A stretch of 17,189 bases of DNA from an uncultured Burkholderiaceae bacterium. Lineage in GTDB: Bacteria > Pseudomonadota > Gammaproteobacteria > Burkholderiales > Burkholderiaceae. The notes under the pieces were generated by a model. It was given only the letters and a program-made list of their open reading frames with translations, had not been told where the DNA came from and did not search any database. The first letter of the stretch is position 1. Each line of letters starts with the position of its first letter. Positions 1-6,633 of this stretch are shown here, piece by piece. The stretch spans positions 1 to 17,189 of the forward strand of contig CALMPB010000072.1 of the NCBI GenBank assembly GCA_937871985.1, in the 5' to 3' direction. Both the position numbers and the translations under genes were made by a program.

Positions 1-63
1 CGGGGGTGGCGGCGGCGCGCGCCGCTCGGCCGCGGCCGCCAGCGCAAGGAAAAGCGCGATCAT
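1..63 (-). CDS. N-terminal fragment of an unknown small-leader protein, cut by window edge
   Basis: An ATG at 61-63 on the minus strand overlaps the stop of the prepilin peptidase gene (ATGA arrangement) and stays open to the window edge. The visible 21 residues start MIALFLALAAAAERR and then run into prolines. This looks like a short hydrophobic N-terminus (signal anchor) followed by a charged/proline stretch. The overlap suggests translational coupling with the prepilin peptidase, so a type II secretion or pilus partner is a reasonable guess. Nothing in the fragment proves it. Confidence 0.4.
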   Translation of the reverse strand, partial: MIALFLALAAAAERRAPPPPP

Positions 64-803
64 GCCCCCAGCCCTATCATCATCAGCCACGCCGGATAAG
101 CCGCGATCGCCAGAAACGCCCCGAACGGAAGCTTGGCGTCGGCGGCCACCTCGCGCCCCGACAGTCGCGCCGCCAGCACCGCGCCGAGCCCGACCAGCGC
201 GGCGAGCAGCATCACCCCGGGCAGCAGCCGCCAGCCGAGCCACAGCCCGATCGCGCCGAACAATTTCGGATCGCCCCCGCCCAGCCCGTCGCGCCCGCGC
301 ATCAGCCGATAGCCGCGCGCGATCGCCCACAAGGTGGCGAATCCTATCGCACCGCCGATCAACCGATCCTCGATCGCGGGGATCACCCCCAATGCGCCCG
401 TCGCCACCCCCGCCAGCGCCAGCGCCCCGGTCAGCGCATCGGGCAGCCACAGCGCCGCCATGTCGAGCGCCGCCAGCGTCAGCAATAGCCAGCCGAACAT
501 TGCCCCCGCCGCGCCGACCGGGCCGGGCGCGACATAGCCCGCGGCCGCGCCGATCAGCGTACAGCCGAGCTCGATCCACATATGCCGCGGATCGATCCGC
601 GCGTCGCAGCGCCGGCACCGCCCGCGCTGGACGATCGCGCTCGCCAGCGGCACCAGCTCGGTGGCGCGCAACGTCGCGCCGCATGCGTCGCACGCCGATC
701 GCCCGTCGCGCACCCGCCGCCCCTCGGGCCAGCGCACGACGATCGTCGCGAGGAAACTCCCCACGATCGCGCCCAGCACGGCGAGCAGCAGCGGCCATAT
801 CAT
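60..803 (-). CDS. Type IV prepilin peptidase (A24 family, PilD/GspO-like)
   Basis: Inner-membrane aspartyl protease that removes the leader of prepilins or pseudopilins before pilus or type II secretion assembly. The 247-aa protein begins MIWPLLLAVLGAIVGSF, a typical family start. It has two CxxC pairs (C38/C41 and C63/C66) in the N-terminal cytoplasmic loop, which bind zinc in many members. The two catalytic aspartates are D114 (in LDMAALWLPD) and D178 (in the GGGD motif); the 64-residue spacing matches the family. About seven hydrophobic segments follow. I chose the ATG at 801-803; an upstream in-frame ATG at 926 would add 41 polar residues and run into the next gene's 5' region. The stop overlaps the start of the next minus-strand gene. 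At 247 aa it is shorter than long PilD proteins, mainly in the N-terminal loop. No pilin genes are visible to say which system it serves. Confidence 0.88.
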   Translation of the reverse strand: MIWPLLLAVLGAIVGSFLATIVVRWPEGRRVRDGRSACDACGATLRATELVPLASAIVQRGRCRRCDARIDPRHMWIELGCTLIGAAAGYVAPGPVGAAGAMFGWLLLTLAALDMAALWLPDALTGALALAGVATGALGVIPAIEDRLIGGAIGFATLWAIARGYRLMRGRDGLGGGDPKLFGAIGLWLGWRLLPGVMLLAALVGLGAVLAARLSGREVAADAKLPFGAFLAIAAYPAWLMMIGLGA

Positions 804-927
804 CGGCTTGCCGTACTGCCTTTCTCCCCTCCCTTGAACAAGGAAGCGCGAGAGAAACTGAGCAGGTGCAACATTGCCCTCCCCGCCTTCGCCCCCTAGA
901 TCGCCGACAAACTCCAGGAGCAGCACA

Positions 928-2115
928 ATGGCTACCGATCCCGTCGTGATTCTTTCCTACGCCCGCACCCCGATGGGGTCGTTCCAGGGCAGCCTCGCCG
1001 GCGCCAGCGCGACCGAGCTCGGCGCGACCGCGGTGAAGGCGGCGGTCGAGCGCGCCGGGGTCGCCGGCGGCGATGTCGAGCGCATCTATATGGGCTGCGT
1101 GCTCCCCGCCGGTCTCGGCCAGGCGCCGGCGCGCCAGGCGGCGCTCAAGGCCGGGCTGCCGCAGTCGGTCGAGGCGACCACGGTCAACAAGATGTGCGGT
1201 TCGGGGATGCAGGCCGCGATCATGGGCGCCGAGGCGCTCGCCGCCGGCAGCGTCGACGTGATCATCGCCGGCGGGATGGAGAGCATGACCAACGCGCCCT
1301 ATCTGCTCCAGAAGCATCGTTCGGGCGCACGGCTCGGCCACGATCGCGTGATGGACCATATGTTCCTCGACGGGCTCGAAGATGCCTATGAGCCGGGCAA
1401 GGCGATGGGCGTGTTCGCCGAGGAGACCGCGGGCGAATATCAGTTCACCCGCGCCGCGCAGGACGATTATGCGATCGCCTCGCTCACCCGCGCGCAGGCC
1501 GCGCAGCAGAGCGGTGCGTTCGATCGCGAGATCGTCGCGGTCGAGGTGAAGGGGCGCAAGGGCGTCGAGACGATCGACAAGGACGAGCAGCCGCTGAAGG
1601 GCGACGCAAGCAAGATCCCCACTCTCAAGCCCGCCTTCGTCAAGGACGGCACGATCACCGCCGCCAACGCCTCGTCGATCTCCGACGGCGCCGCCGCGCT
1701 GGTGATGACGCGCGAGAGCGTCGCCGCGGCGAAGGGATTGAAGCCCGTCGCGCGGATCATCGCCACCGCGGCACATGCCCACGCCCCCGCGCGCTTCACC
1801 ACCGCCCCGGTCAATGCGATCGAAAAGGCGCTGGCAAAGGCCGGGTGGAAGGCGAGCGAGGTCGATCTGTTCGAGGTCAACGAGGCGTTCGCCTGCGTCT
1901 CGATGATCGCGATGCACGATCTCGGAATCGATCACGCCAAGGTCAACGTCAACGGCGGCGCGACCGCGCTGGGCCACCCGATCGGCGCCTCGGGCGCGCG
2001 GATCATCGCCACGCTGATCGCGGCGCTGCAGAACCGCGGCGGCAAGAAGGGCGTCGCCTCGCTGTGCATCGGCGGCGGCGAAGCGACCGCGGTCGCGCTC
2101 GAACTGATCGACTGA
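928..2115 (+). CDS. Acetyl-CoA acetyltransferase (thiolase II, PhaA/AtoB-like)
   Basis: Cytosolic biosynthetic-type thiolase that condenses two acetyl-CoA to acetoacetyl-CoA, or the reverse. At 395 aa it has the usual family length. Visible active-site elements are the nucleophile C90 in NKMCGSGMQA, NEAFA at 318-322, H350 in GHPIGASGAR, and C380 in CIGGGEA. The start is ATG 928, preceded by CAGGAG at 915-920 with 7-nt spacing; an upstream in-frame ATG at 874 lacks a ribosome site and adds a non-homologous tail. It is divergent from the prepilin peptidase across about 124 bp, which contains a 12-bp palindrome (832-843). The gene appears monocistronic, with a strong terminator right after it. 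No polyhydroxybutyrate or ketone genes adjoin it, so phaA and atoB cannot be told apart here. Confidence 0.93.
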   Translation: MATDPVVILSYARTPMGSFQGSLAGASATELGATAVKAAVERAGVAGGDVERIYMGCVLPAGLGQAPARQAALKAGLPQSVEATTVNKMCGSGMQAAIMGAEALAAGSVDVIIAGGMESMTNAPYLLQKHRSGARLGHDRVMDHMFLDGLEDAYEPGKAMGVFAEETAGEYQFTRAAQDDYAIASLTRAQAAQQSGAFDREIVAVEVKGRKGVETIDKDEQPLKGDASKIPTLKPAFVKDGTITAANASSISDGAAALVMTRESVAAAKGLKPVARIIATAAHAHAPARFTTAPVNAIEKALAKAGWKASEVDLFEVNEAFACVSMIAMHDLGIDHAKVNVNGGATALGHPIGASGARIIATLIAALQNRGGKKGVASLCIGGGEATAVALELID

Positions 2116-2122
2116 ACGGATG

Positions 2123-2150
2123 CGGGCCGGGGACGACCCGGCCCGTTTTT
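2123..2150 (+). terminator. Rho-independent terminator of the thiolase gene
   Basis: Perfect 9-bp GC stem (2123-2131 with 2137-2145), 5-nt loop, then TTTTT at 2146-2150. It begins 7 nt after the thiolase stop codon. Confidence 0.9.
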
Positions 2151-2166
2151 CAGGCTGCCCTCTCAA

Positions 2167-2247
2167 CCGTTCGCCCTGAGCTTGTCGAAGGGCTGCCCTT
2201 CTTCATCGGAAGAAAGGGCAGGGCTTCGACAAGCTCAGCCCGAACGG
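2167..2247. repeat. Sphingomonad REP-type inverted repeat
   Basis: Two 34-nt arms (2167-2200 and 2214-2247) are inverted copies with four mismatches, around a 13-nt loop. The core is CTGAGCTTGTCGAAG, the intergenic repeat common in sphingomonad genomes, which translates as RPELVEG in one frame. It lies between the 3' ends of two convergent genes (thiolase and yhhQ), the usual position for such elements. It may also stop or protect transcripts from both sides. Confidence 0.85.
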
Positions 2248-2261
2248 ATCGAGGCTAAAGT

Positions 2262-3011
2262 TCAAACCTTCGCCCGGAACGGCGTGAAATCGGTATGGCG
2301 GTCGAACACATCGACCCCCTCGCGTCGCTTGAGGAAGCCGACCACCGCATAAGTGAACGGGGTCAGCAGCACCTCCCACGATACCTTGAGCACGAACTGG
2401 CTCAGCATCACCATCAGCATCGCCTGCACCGGCCAGTCGGGCGCACCGAAGAAAGCGAGCGGGTAGAAGATCAGGCTGTCGACCCCCTGCCCCACCACCG
2501 TGCTGCCGATCGTGCGGGTCCAGAGGTGCTTGCCCTCGGTCCAGATCTTCATCTTGGCGAGGACGAAGCTGTTGGCGAATTCTCCCGCCCAGAAGGCGCA
2601 GATCGACGCGGCGACGATCCGCGGCACCTGCCCGAACACGCTCTCATAGGCGGCCTGCCCGGTCCAGCCGACATCGGGGGGCAATTTCACCACCACCCAC
2701 GACATGAAGACCATGAACAGCATCGCGCCGAACCCGGCCCAGATGCAACGCCGCGCGCGGGCATAGCCATAGACCTCGGTCAGCACGTCGCCGAGCACAT
2801 AGCTCACCGGAAAGAACAGGATGCCCGCGCCGAACGGCCACGGCCCGATCCACGGCAGATCGATCACCGCGCGCTTGCCCGCGCCGATCACGTTCGACAG
2901 CAGCAAGATCGTGACGAACGCCGCCATCACGAAATCGAAATAGTGGAAATGCCCGCCGCTCACCGCCTGCGCGTCCACCGCCCGCAGCGGTTCGTTTTCG
3001 CCCCCGTTCAT
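2262..3011 (-). CDS. yhhQ: Queuosine precursor transporter, YhhQ family (DUF165)
   Basis: Integral membrane importer for queuosine precursors (preQ0/preQ1), feeding tRNA queuosine modification. The 249-aa protein has about six hydrophobic segments (residues 26-42, 62-80, 92-110, 133-152, 175-190, 196-226). It carries family-typical stretches such as LLLSNVIGAGK, YVLGDVLTEVYGYARARR and GQGVDSLIFYPLAF. I chose ATG 3009-3011. The reading frame stays open upstream through the antisense strand of tRNA-Arg, but that extension is a tRNA artefact. ATG 3062 (17 extra residues) is possible; neither start has a clear ribosome site. The gene lies head-on to the tRNA, about 57 bp away. No queuosine genes adjoin it, so the substrate rests on family knowledge. 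Confidence 0.88.
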   Translation of the reverse strand: MNGGENEPLRAVDAQAVSGGHFHYFDFVMAAFVTILLLSNVIGAGKRAVIDLPWIGPWPFGAGILFFPVSYVLGDVLTEVYGYARARRCIWAGFGAMLFMVFMSWVVVKLPPDVGWTGQAAYESVFGQVPRIVAASICAFWAGEFANSFVLAKMKIWTEGKHLWTRTIGSTVVGQGVDSLIFYPLAFFGAPDWPVQAMLMVMLSQFVLKVSWEVLLTPFTYAVVGFLKRREGVDVFDRHTDFTPFRAKV

Positions 3012-3068
3012 AACGACATGATGCAACCAGTTTCGCTGGCCCGCAATCCGCGCTAGGCGCATCCGCAC

Positions 3069-3145
3069 GCGCCCGTAGCTCAGTTGGATAGAGCACGAGC
3101 CTTCTAAGCTTGGGGTCGCAGGTTCGAATCCTGCCGGGCGCGCCA
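3069..3145 (+). tRNA. tRNA-Arg (anticodon TCT)
   Basis: Full cloverleaf: acceptor 3069-3075 with 3135-3141 (7/7 paired), D stem 3078-3081 with 3091-3094, anticodon stem 3096-3100 with 3108-3112, loop CTTCTAA giving anticodon TCT (3103-3105), 5-nt variable region, T stem 3118-3122 with 3130-3134, loop TTCGAAT, discriminator G, encoded CCA (3143-3145). It reads AGA codons. Its 3' half is shared in antisense with the end of the recombinase gene, so it is the probable integration target of the neighbouring element, with tRNA function preserved. Confidence 0.97.
3104..3145. other. Probable attachment site (att) in the 3' half of tRNA-Arg
   Basis: The recombinase gene ends within the tRNA: its TAG stop is the complement of 3104-3106 in the anticodon loop, and its last 13 codons (ending RQDSNLRPQA) are the antisense of 3107-3145. 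Elements that integrate at tRNA 3' ends commonly carry the identity block at the end of the integrase gene. I could not find a second copy of the T-arm sequence in this window, so the other junction is not visible. The exact crossover core is not determined. Confidence 0.6.
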
Positions 3146-4801
3146 TTTCGGTTCAAAGCTACGAACGCCTAGCACCGCCGCCTCTACGCCAGAGGCGGCG
3201 GTGAGGGTGCGGAGCAGCTCGCTCCGTAAGCCGCGGATGCGAACCTCCGTCTTGCTCACCACCTCGACCCGCTGGGCGACAGCCCGCACATGATCGCGCG
3301 CGAATGAGCCGTCGTCGTTGCGCAACTTCCTGCGCGCCGCCAGCGCGAAGGCCCGCAGGCTCTCGGCCGTGATCGCAGGGCCAATCTTCTCGACATGCGC
3401 TACGGCCCGCTCGGAATCGCCCCTGGCCTGGTCGCGCGTGGCAGTCAGCTCGGCGATCCGATTCTTGAGCGAAGGGTCGCTTACATCGATCACACCATTC
3501 TCGATCGCCTCATAGAGTCGGCTGAGCTTGGCGTCCGCCTCGGTCGCCCGGCGCTCAAGCTCGGCGGCATGAAGCCGGCGTTCGCTGGCCCATTGATCCC
3601 GACGTTCGAGAATTTGATCCATCAAGTCTTCAAGCCGCTTCGGATCGAGTAGCCGCCATTCGAGATGGCCGATCACGGCTTCATTCAGCCGATCCATCGG
3701 CACGGTGATGCCGGGGCAGCCCTTGGCACCCTGCCGGGCCTTGGTCGAACAAGTGTAATAGCGATATTCACGGCCGACGCGGCTTGTGCCTGTGCGCAGG
3801 GTCATCGCCCCACCGCAGCAGGCACAGAAGCAGATGCCCGTCAGCAGCGTCGGGCCGCCCACCGCCATCGGCGGCATCATCTTGGGGCTGCGCGCCTTGA
3901 GCGACCGCTGGACAGCCTCGAACTCCGCCTCGGTGAGGATCGCCGGCACCTCCATGACGGCGTGCTCGCTTTCGGGCTTCGACGTCCTGGTCTTGTGATC
4001 GCGCGTGTTAAAGCGGTGCTGGCCGATATAGGTCGTGCGGGTCAGCACCTGATGCACCGCGCCGAGACCCCATCGCCCGCCGTCGCGGGTGCGGATGTTG
4101 TTCTCGTTGAGCCAGGTTGCGATGGCCTTGAGCCCCATCGGCCCCCGATCATCGACGCCATTCAGGGCCATGCGGTAGATTCGCCGCACCGTTTCGGCCT
4201 GGATCGGGTCGATCTCCAGCTTCTTCTTAAGCTTCGCGCCGCGTTGCCCGGCCTCGACGATCCGATAACCGATCGGCGCCCGCGCGCCGTTCCAGAAGCC
4301 CTGACGCGCATTCTCGTTCATGGCGCGCAGCGTATGCTTGCCATTCTCCTTCGACTGATACTCGTCGAACAGCGTCATGATCTGGCGCATCATCACACTC
4401 ATCGGATCGTCGCCCAAATCCTGCGTGATCGAGATCAGCCGAACGCCGTTCTTCGCCAGCTTGCGGACGTAGAACTCGAACTGGAACTGATCGCGGAAGA
4501 AGCGCGAGAAGCTGTGGACGAGGATCACGTTGAACGGCGACGGCTTCTGCATCGCCGCGTCGATCATCGCCTGGAAGGCGGGGCGACGATCGTCCGTCGC
4601 GGTGTTGCCCGGCTCGACGAACTCGGCCGCGACCTCCCAGCCGCGCGACAGGCAATAGCCTTCGATCTGGCGGCGCTGATCGGGGATGGACAGGTCGCTC
4701 TCGGCCTGGCGGCCGGTCGAGACACGCAGATAGAGCGCGGCGCGGGCCGTCGCCATGACCGGCGGGGTATCCTCGACGCGCAGGGCGGCGGCATCGGTCA
4801 T
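3104..4801 (-). CDS. Large serine recombinase/integrase
   Basis: Site-specific DNA integrase of the resolvase/invertase superfamily, 565 aa. The N-terminal catalytic domain holds the nucleophile S28 in LYLRVSTGRQ and the SRFFRD arginine motif (100-104). The Recombinase domain spans about 175-300. A zinc ribbon has C324, C326, C328/C329, C351 and C362. A charged coiled-coil region follows at about 380-480. Start ATG 4799-4801 is preceded by AAGGAGG (4810-4816) with ideal 8-nt spacing. A small gene ends 18 nt upstream on the same strand, so the two are probably co-transcribed. The C-terminal residues WRARQDSNLRPQA are encoded on the antisense of tRNA-Arg, meaning the gene end was completed by integration. 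Large serine integrases usually need a directionality factor for excision; the small upstream protein is a candidate only by position. Confidence 0.93.
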   Translation of the reverse strand: MTDAAALRVEDTPPVMATARAALYLRVSTGRQAESDLSIPDQRRQIEGYCLSRGWEVAAEFVEPGNTATDDRRPAFQAMIDAAMQKPSPFNVILVHSFSRFFRDQFQFEFYVRKLAKNGVRLISITQDLGDDPMSVMMRQIMTLFDEYQSKENGKHTLRAMNENARQGFWNGARAPIGYRIVEAGQRGAKLKKKLEIDPIQAETVRRIYRMALNGVDDRGPMGLKAIATWLNENNIRTRDGGRWGLGAVHQVLTRTTYIGQHRFNTRDHKTRTSKPESEHAVMEVPAILTEAEFEAVQRSLKARSPKMMPPMAVGGPTLLTGICFCACCGGAMTLRTGTSRVGREYRYYTCSTKARQGAKGCPGITVPMDRLNEAVIGHLEWRLLDPKRLEDLMDQILERRDQWASERRLHAAELERRATEADAKLSRLYEAIENGVIDVSDPSLKNRIAELTATRDQARGDSERAVAHVEKIGPAITAESLRAFALAARRKLRNDDGSFARDHVRAVAQRVEVVSKTEVRIRGLRSELLRTLTAASGVEAAVLGVRSFEPKWRARQDSNLRPQA

Positions 4802-4819
4802 GGCATAATCCTCCTTATT

Positions 4820-5071
4820 TCACGGCAAGGGTCCGAACAGGTCGTCCAGTTCCTTGCGCAAATGGCCTTCGATCGCGCGCAGCTCGGCGTCGCCAATCGG
4901 AACCCGCTCGGGCCAGTCGTCCGTGACGACGATCGGCCCGCTATCCTTGACGACGCGCGCGCAGGGCGCGGCTCGCTGCGGCGGCGCGCGCATATAATCG
5001 TGCAGGTCTTCGAGACCTTCCGACCAACCGCGGGGTGCGCGGCGGGGACGACGTTTGCGAGGCAGTACCAT
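4820..5071 (-). CDS. Small unknown protein co-transcribed with the recombinase
   Basis: An 83-aa reading frame starting MVLPRKRRPRRAPRGW. The first ~20 residues are very basic. The C-terminal half is acidic and looks helical (DDWPERVPIGDAELRAIEGHL...KELDDLFG), with protein-like composition unlike the shadow frames. Start ATG 5069-5071; a longer open frame upstream has random-looking arginine-rich translation and overlaps yhaV. The stop is 3 nt before the recombinase Shine-Dalgarno. I do not recognise a family. A basic N-terminus beside an integrase would fit a DNA-binding accessory or directionality factor, but this is inference. Confidence 0.55.
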   Translation of the reverse strand: MVLPRKRRPRRAPRGWSEGLEDLHDYMRAPPQRAAPCARVVKDSGPIVVTDDWPERVPIGDAELRAIEGHLRKELDDLFGPLP

Positions 5072-5138
5072 GCCCCGACGCTGCCGCGCGGCCGGGCACG
5101 GCGCAAATGGCGAAACACGGCGTAGTGCAGATAGGGGC

Positions 5139-5630
5139 TCACGGCGGGTCGGGCGAAGCCATCCCCAAACGCTCCCGTGCTTCCGACTCGCTCGCGGCCG
5201 CCAGCAACGCCGCCCAATCGTCGGGCGGATTGCCCTTGTCGAGCATCTTGCGGAACACCGCATAGGCGTCCGATTTCGATCCATAGGTGCGCAGCGTGTT
5301 CTCGTCGTTCACCCAAGCGAAGACGATAACCTTCGCGCTGGTGCTGTAGCGGAAGAACAGCCGGAACCGGCCGCCGCCGAACTTTGCCCGGAACCAGTGC
5401 TTGCGGTCGTCTCCCAGCGTGCCGCCCTGCCGATATTCCGGGCGCGTGGGATCTTGCGGGATGGTCTCGAATACGAGCTGGCGCAGCGCCGCCAGCAGCT
5501 TCGCATTGGCCGATTTGCGCCAGCCGCGCGGGTCTTTCTCCCGCAGGCGCGTGACGACCGCCCCCAGCTTCTCGAATTGATCGAGAAACAGAGGGTGGGC
5601 AATGAGCTGCCACCCGTTGACGACCATCAT
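5139..5630 (-). CDS. yhaV: YhaV-family toxin (type II toxin-antitoxin ribonuclease)
   Basis: RelE-like mRNA-cleaving toxin whose activity is blocked by PrlF. The 163-aa protein contains the family hallmarks: NGWQLIAHPLFLDQFEKL near the start, then RYSTSAKVIVFAWVNDENTLR and YGSKSDAYAVFRKMLDKGNPPDDW. Start ATG 5628-5630 overlaps the prlF stop as TGATG, so translation is coupled; a second ATG (5627) and a TTG (5633) are adjacent. YhaV of E. coli is about 154 aa, so this one is full length with a short tail. It lies between prlF and the recombinase on the same strand and probably stabilises the island. Confidence 0.92.
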   Translation of the reverse strand: MMVVNGWQLIAHPLFLDQFEKLGAVVTRLREKDPRGWRKSANAKLLAALRQLVFETIPQDPTRPEYRQGGTLGDDRKHWFRAKFGGGRFRLFFRYSTSAKVIVFAWVNDENTLRTYGSKSDAYAVFRKMLDKGNPPDDWAALLAAASESEARERLGMASPDPP

Positions 5631-5956
5631 CAAAGATCGACATCGCCGTCGATCGGCGCATCGAGATCAACCTTGACGCCCTCGGTCAGCGCCGCGATGC
5701 GTTCGGCGAGCGCGGGGGAGAGCGCGGTCAGCGCCTCGGGCCGGCGTTTGATGTCCTCGGCCAGAAACGTCAGAAAGCTGTCGATCGCCGGATCGTCATG
5801 CTCGGCATCGGCGCGATGCACCGACACGCCATGCTCATCGACGCGAAAGGCGATCTTACCGCCATAATCGACGCCGAGCGCCTGGCGGACGGACTTGGGA
5901 ATCGTCGTCTGGCCCTTGGCGGTGATGGTGCTGATTTCTTCGAGCAACGCGGGCAT
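5630..5956 (-). CDS. prlF: PrlF/SohA-like antitoxin (AbrB/MazE swapped-hairpin family)
   Basis: DNA-binding antitoxin of the prlF-yhaV pair; it neutralises YhaV and represses the operon. The 108-aa protein starts MPALLEEISTITAKGQTTIPKSVRQALGV, a classic AbrB-type strand (about residues 8-50). The acidic C-terminus (WKVD-like region replaced here by VKVDLDAPIDGDVDL) likely contacts the toxin. ATG 5954-5956 has GAGGAG upstream at good spacing, and a strong promoter lies within 25-50 nt. Its stop overlaps the yhaV start. Confidence 0.92.
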   Translation of the reverse strand: MPALLEEISTITAKGQTTIPKSVRQALGVDYGGKIAFRVDEHGVSVHRADAEHDDPAIDSFLTFLAEDIKRRPEALTALSPALAERIAALTEGVKVDLDAPIDGDVDL

Positions 5957-5978
5957 GGTTCATCTCCTCTGCCTGCAA

Positions 5979-6007
5979 AATGTAAGGAAATCGCATTACT
6001 TTGTCAA
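5979..6007 (-). promoter_or_regulatory. Sigma-70-like promoter of prlF-yhaV
   Basis: On the minus strand, -35 TTGACA (6002-6007, exact consensus) and -10 TACATT (5979-5984) are separated by 17 bp. The -35 box overlaps the stop codon of the upstream HEPN gene (6004-6006). An imperfect dyad, GTAA...TTAC (5982-5999), covers the -10 and spacer and could be the antitoxin operator; that part is weak. Confidence 0.8.
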
Positions 6008-6633
6008 GGTTGGCCAGCCGCCTCCGCCAGATAGCGGCGGTAAGCGAATCCGATCAGGTCGCGCACAAGCTCCAGAAGCCCGCCCGTGGGCAAGCCGTCG
6101 AACGGATCGCCATGCGCCAGGACATTGCGACGGTCGGCGAGGGTGGGCTTCGTGGCGCCGGTCAATTGGCCGATGGCCGTGCCGCCGCACCGGACGATCA
6201 TGGGAAGTTGGTCGTCGGTCAGCCCATCCTTCGCCACCATATGCTTGAGCAGCGCATTGAACGAACGTCGCGGCGGCGGCGCCATCAGCGCTCCCGGCGT
6301 CGAGGGATCAACCCGCTTCCTGGGGATCGGCTTCACCTCGCCCCCGTAGCGATCATTCAGCGCCAGCTCCAAGGCTGTCAGCGCCACCAGCTCGCCAGCT
6401 TTCACAAGATCGAGGTCGATCCAGCCCAATAGGTAGAGCTTCTGCGCCCGCGCATATTTGGCGCGAACGATCTGTGGGATGAGCGGATTGAGGCCGAGAC
6501 CAGAGATGAACGCCCGCCATTGATCGGCGGTATCGAACTGGAGGAAGCCGCCGGGTATACCCGGCGACGGCCAGGGCAGTAGTAGCGGTTCGGCGCGCGC
6601 CGGCAGCGATATATCCTTGCTCGCCTCAGTCAC
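6004..6633 (-). CDS. HEPN-domain protein (R-x4-H motif), second gene of a HEPN pair
   Basis: A 209-aa protein of unknown function. A helix with LVKAGELVALTALELALNDRYGG (about residues 76-98) and the later motif ADRRNVLAHGD (R169-x4-H174) are the two recognisable parts of a HEPN fold, whose R-x4-6-H residues form an RNase active site in many toxins and defence proteins. No other domain is seen. I chose the GTG at 6631-6633 because it overlaps the stop of the upstream HEPN-zinc gene by 8 nt (GTGACTGA), which implies coupled translation; an ATG at 6654 (7 extra residues) is the alternative. The arrangement suggests a two-protein complex or toxin-antitoxin-like pair. The family is unnamed by me, and nuclease activity is inferred from the motif only. 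Confidence 0.75.
   Translation of the reverse strand: MTEASKDISLPARAEPLLLPWPSPGIPGGFLQFDTADQWRAFISGLGLNPLIPQIVRAKYARAQKLYLLGWIDLDLVKAGELVALTALELALNDRYGGEVKPIPRKRVDPSTPGALMAPPPRRSFNALLKHMVAKDGLTDDQLPMIVRCGGTAIGQLTGATKPTLADRRNVLAHGDPFDGLPTGGLLELVRDLIGFAYRRYLAEAAGQP

Noticed and set aside
62..949. Long plus-strand frame opposite the prepilin peptidase
   Set aside because: Arg/Ala/Pro/Ser-rich shadow; the minus strand has all catalytic motifs of the A24 family.
3012..3146. N-terminal extension of the YhhQ gene to 3146 (GFEPATPSLEG-type sequence)
   Set aside because: This is the antisense translation of tRNA-Arg, a well-known annotation artefact.
3665..5125. 486-codon plus-strand open frame opposite the recombinase
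   Set aside because: It mirrors the codons of the recombinase gene in GC-rich DNA; its translation is His/Arg/Ala-rich with no domain, and the opposite strand has clear homology and a strong ribosome site.
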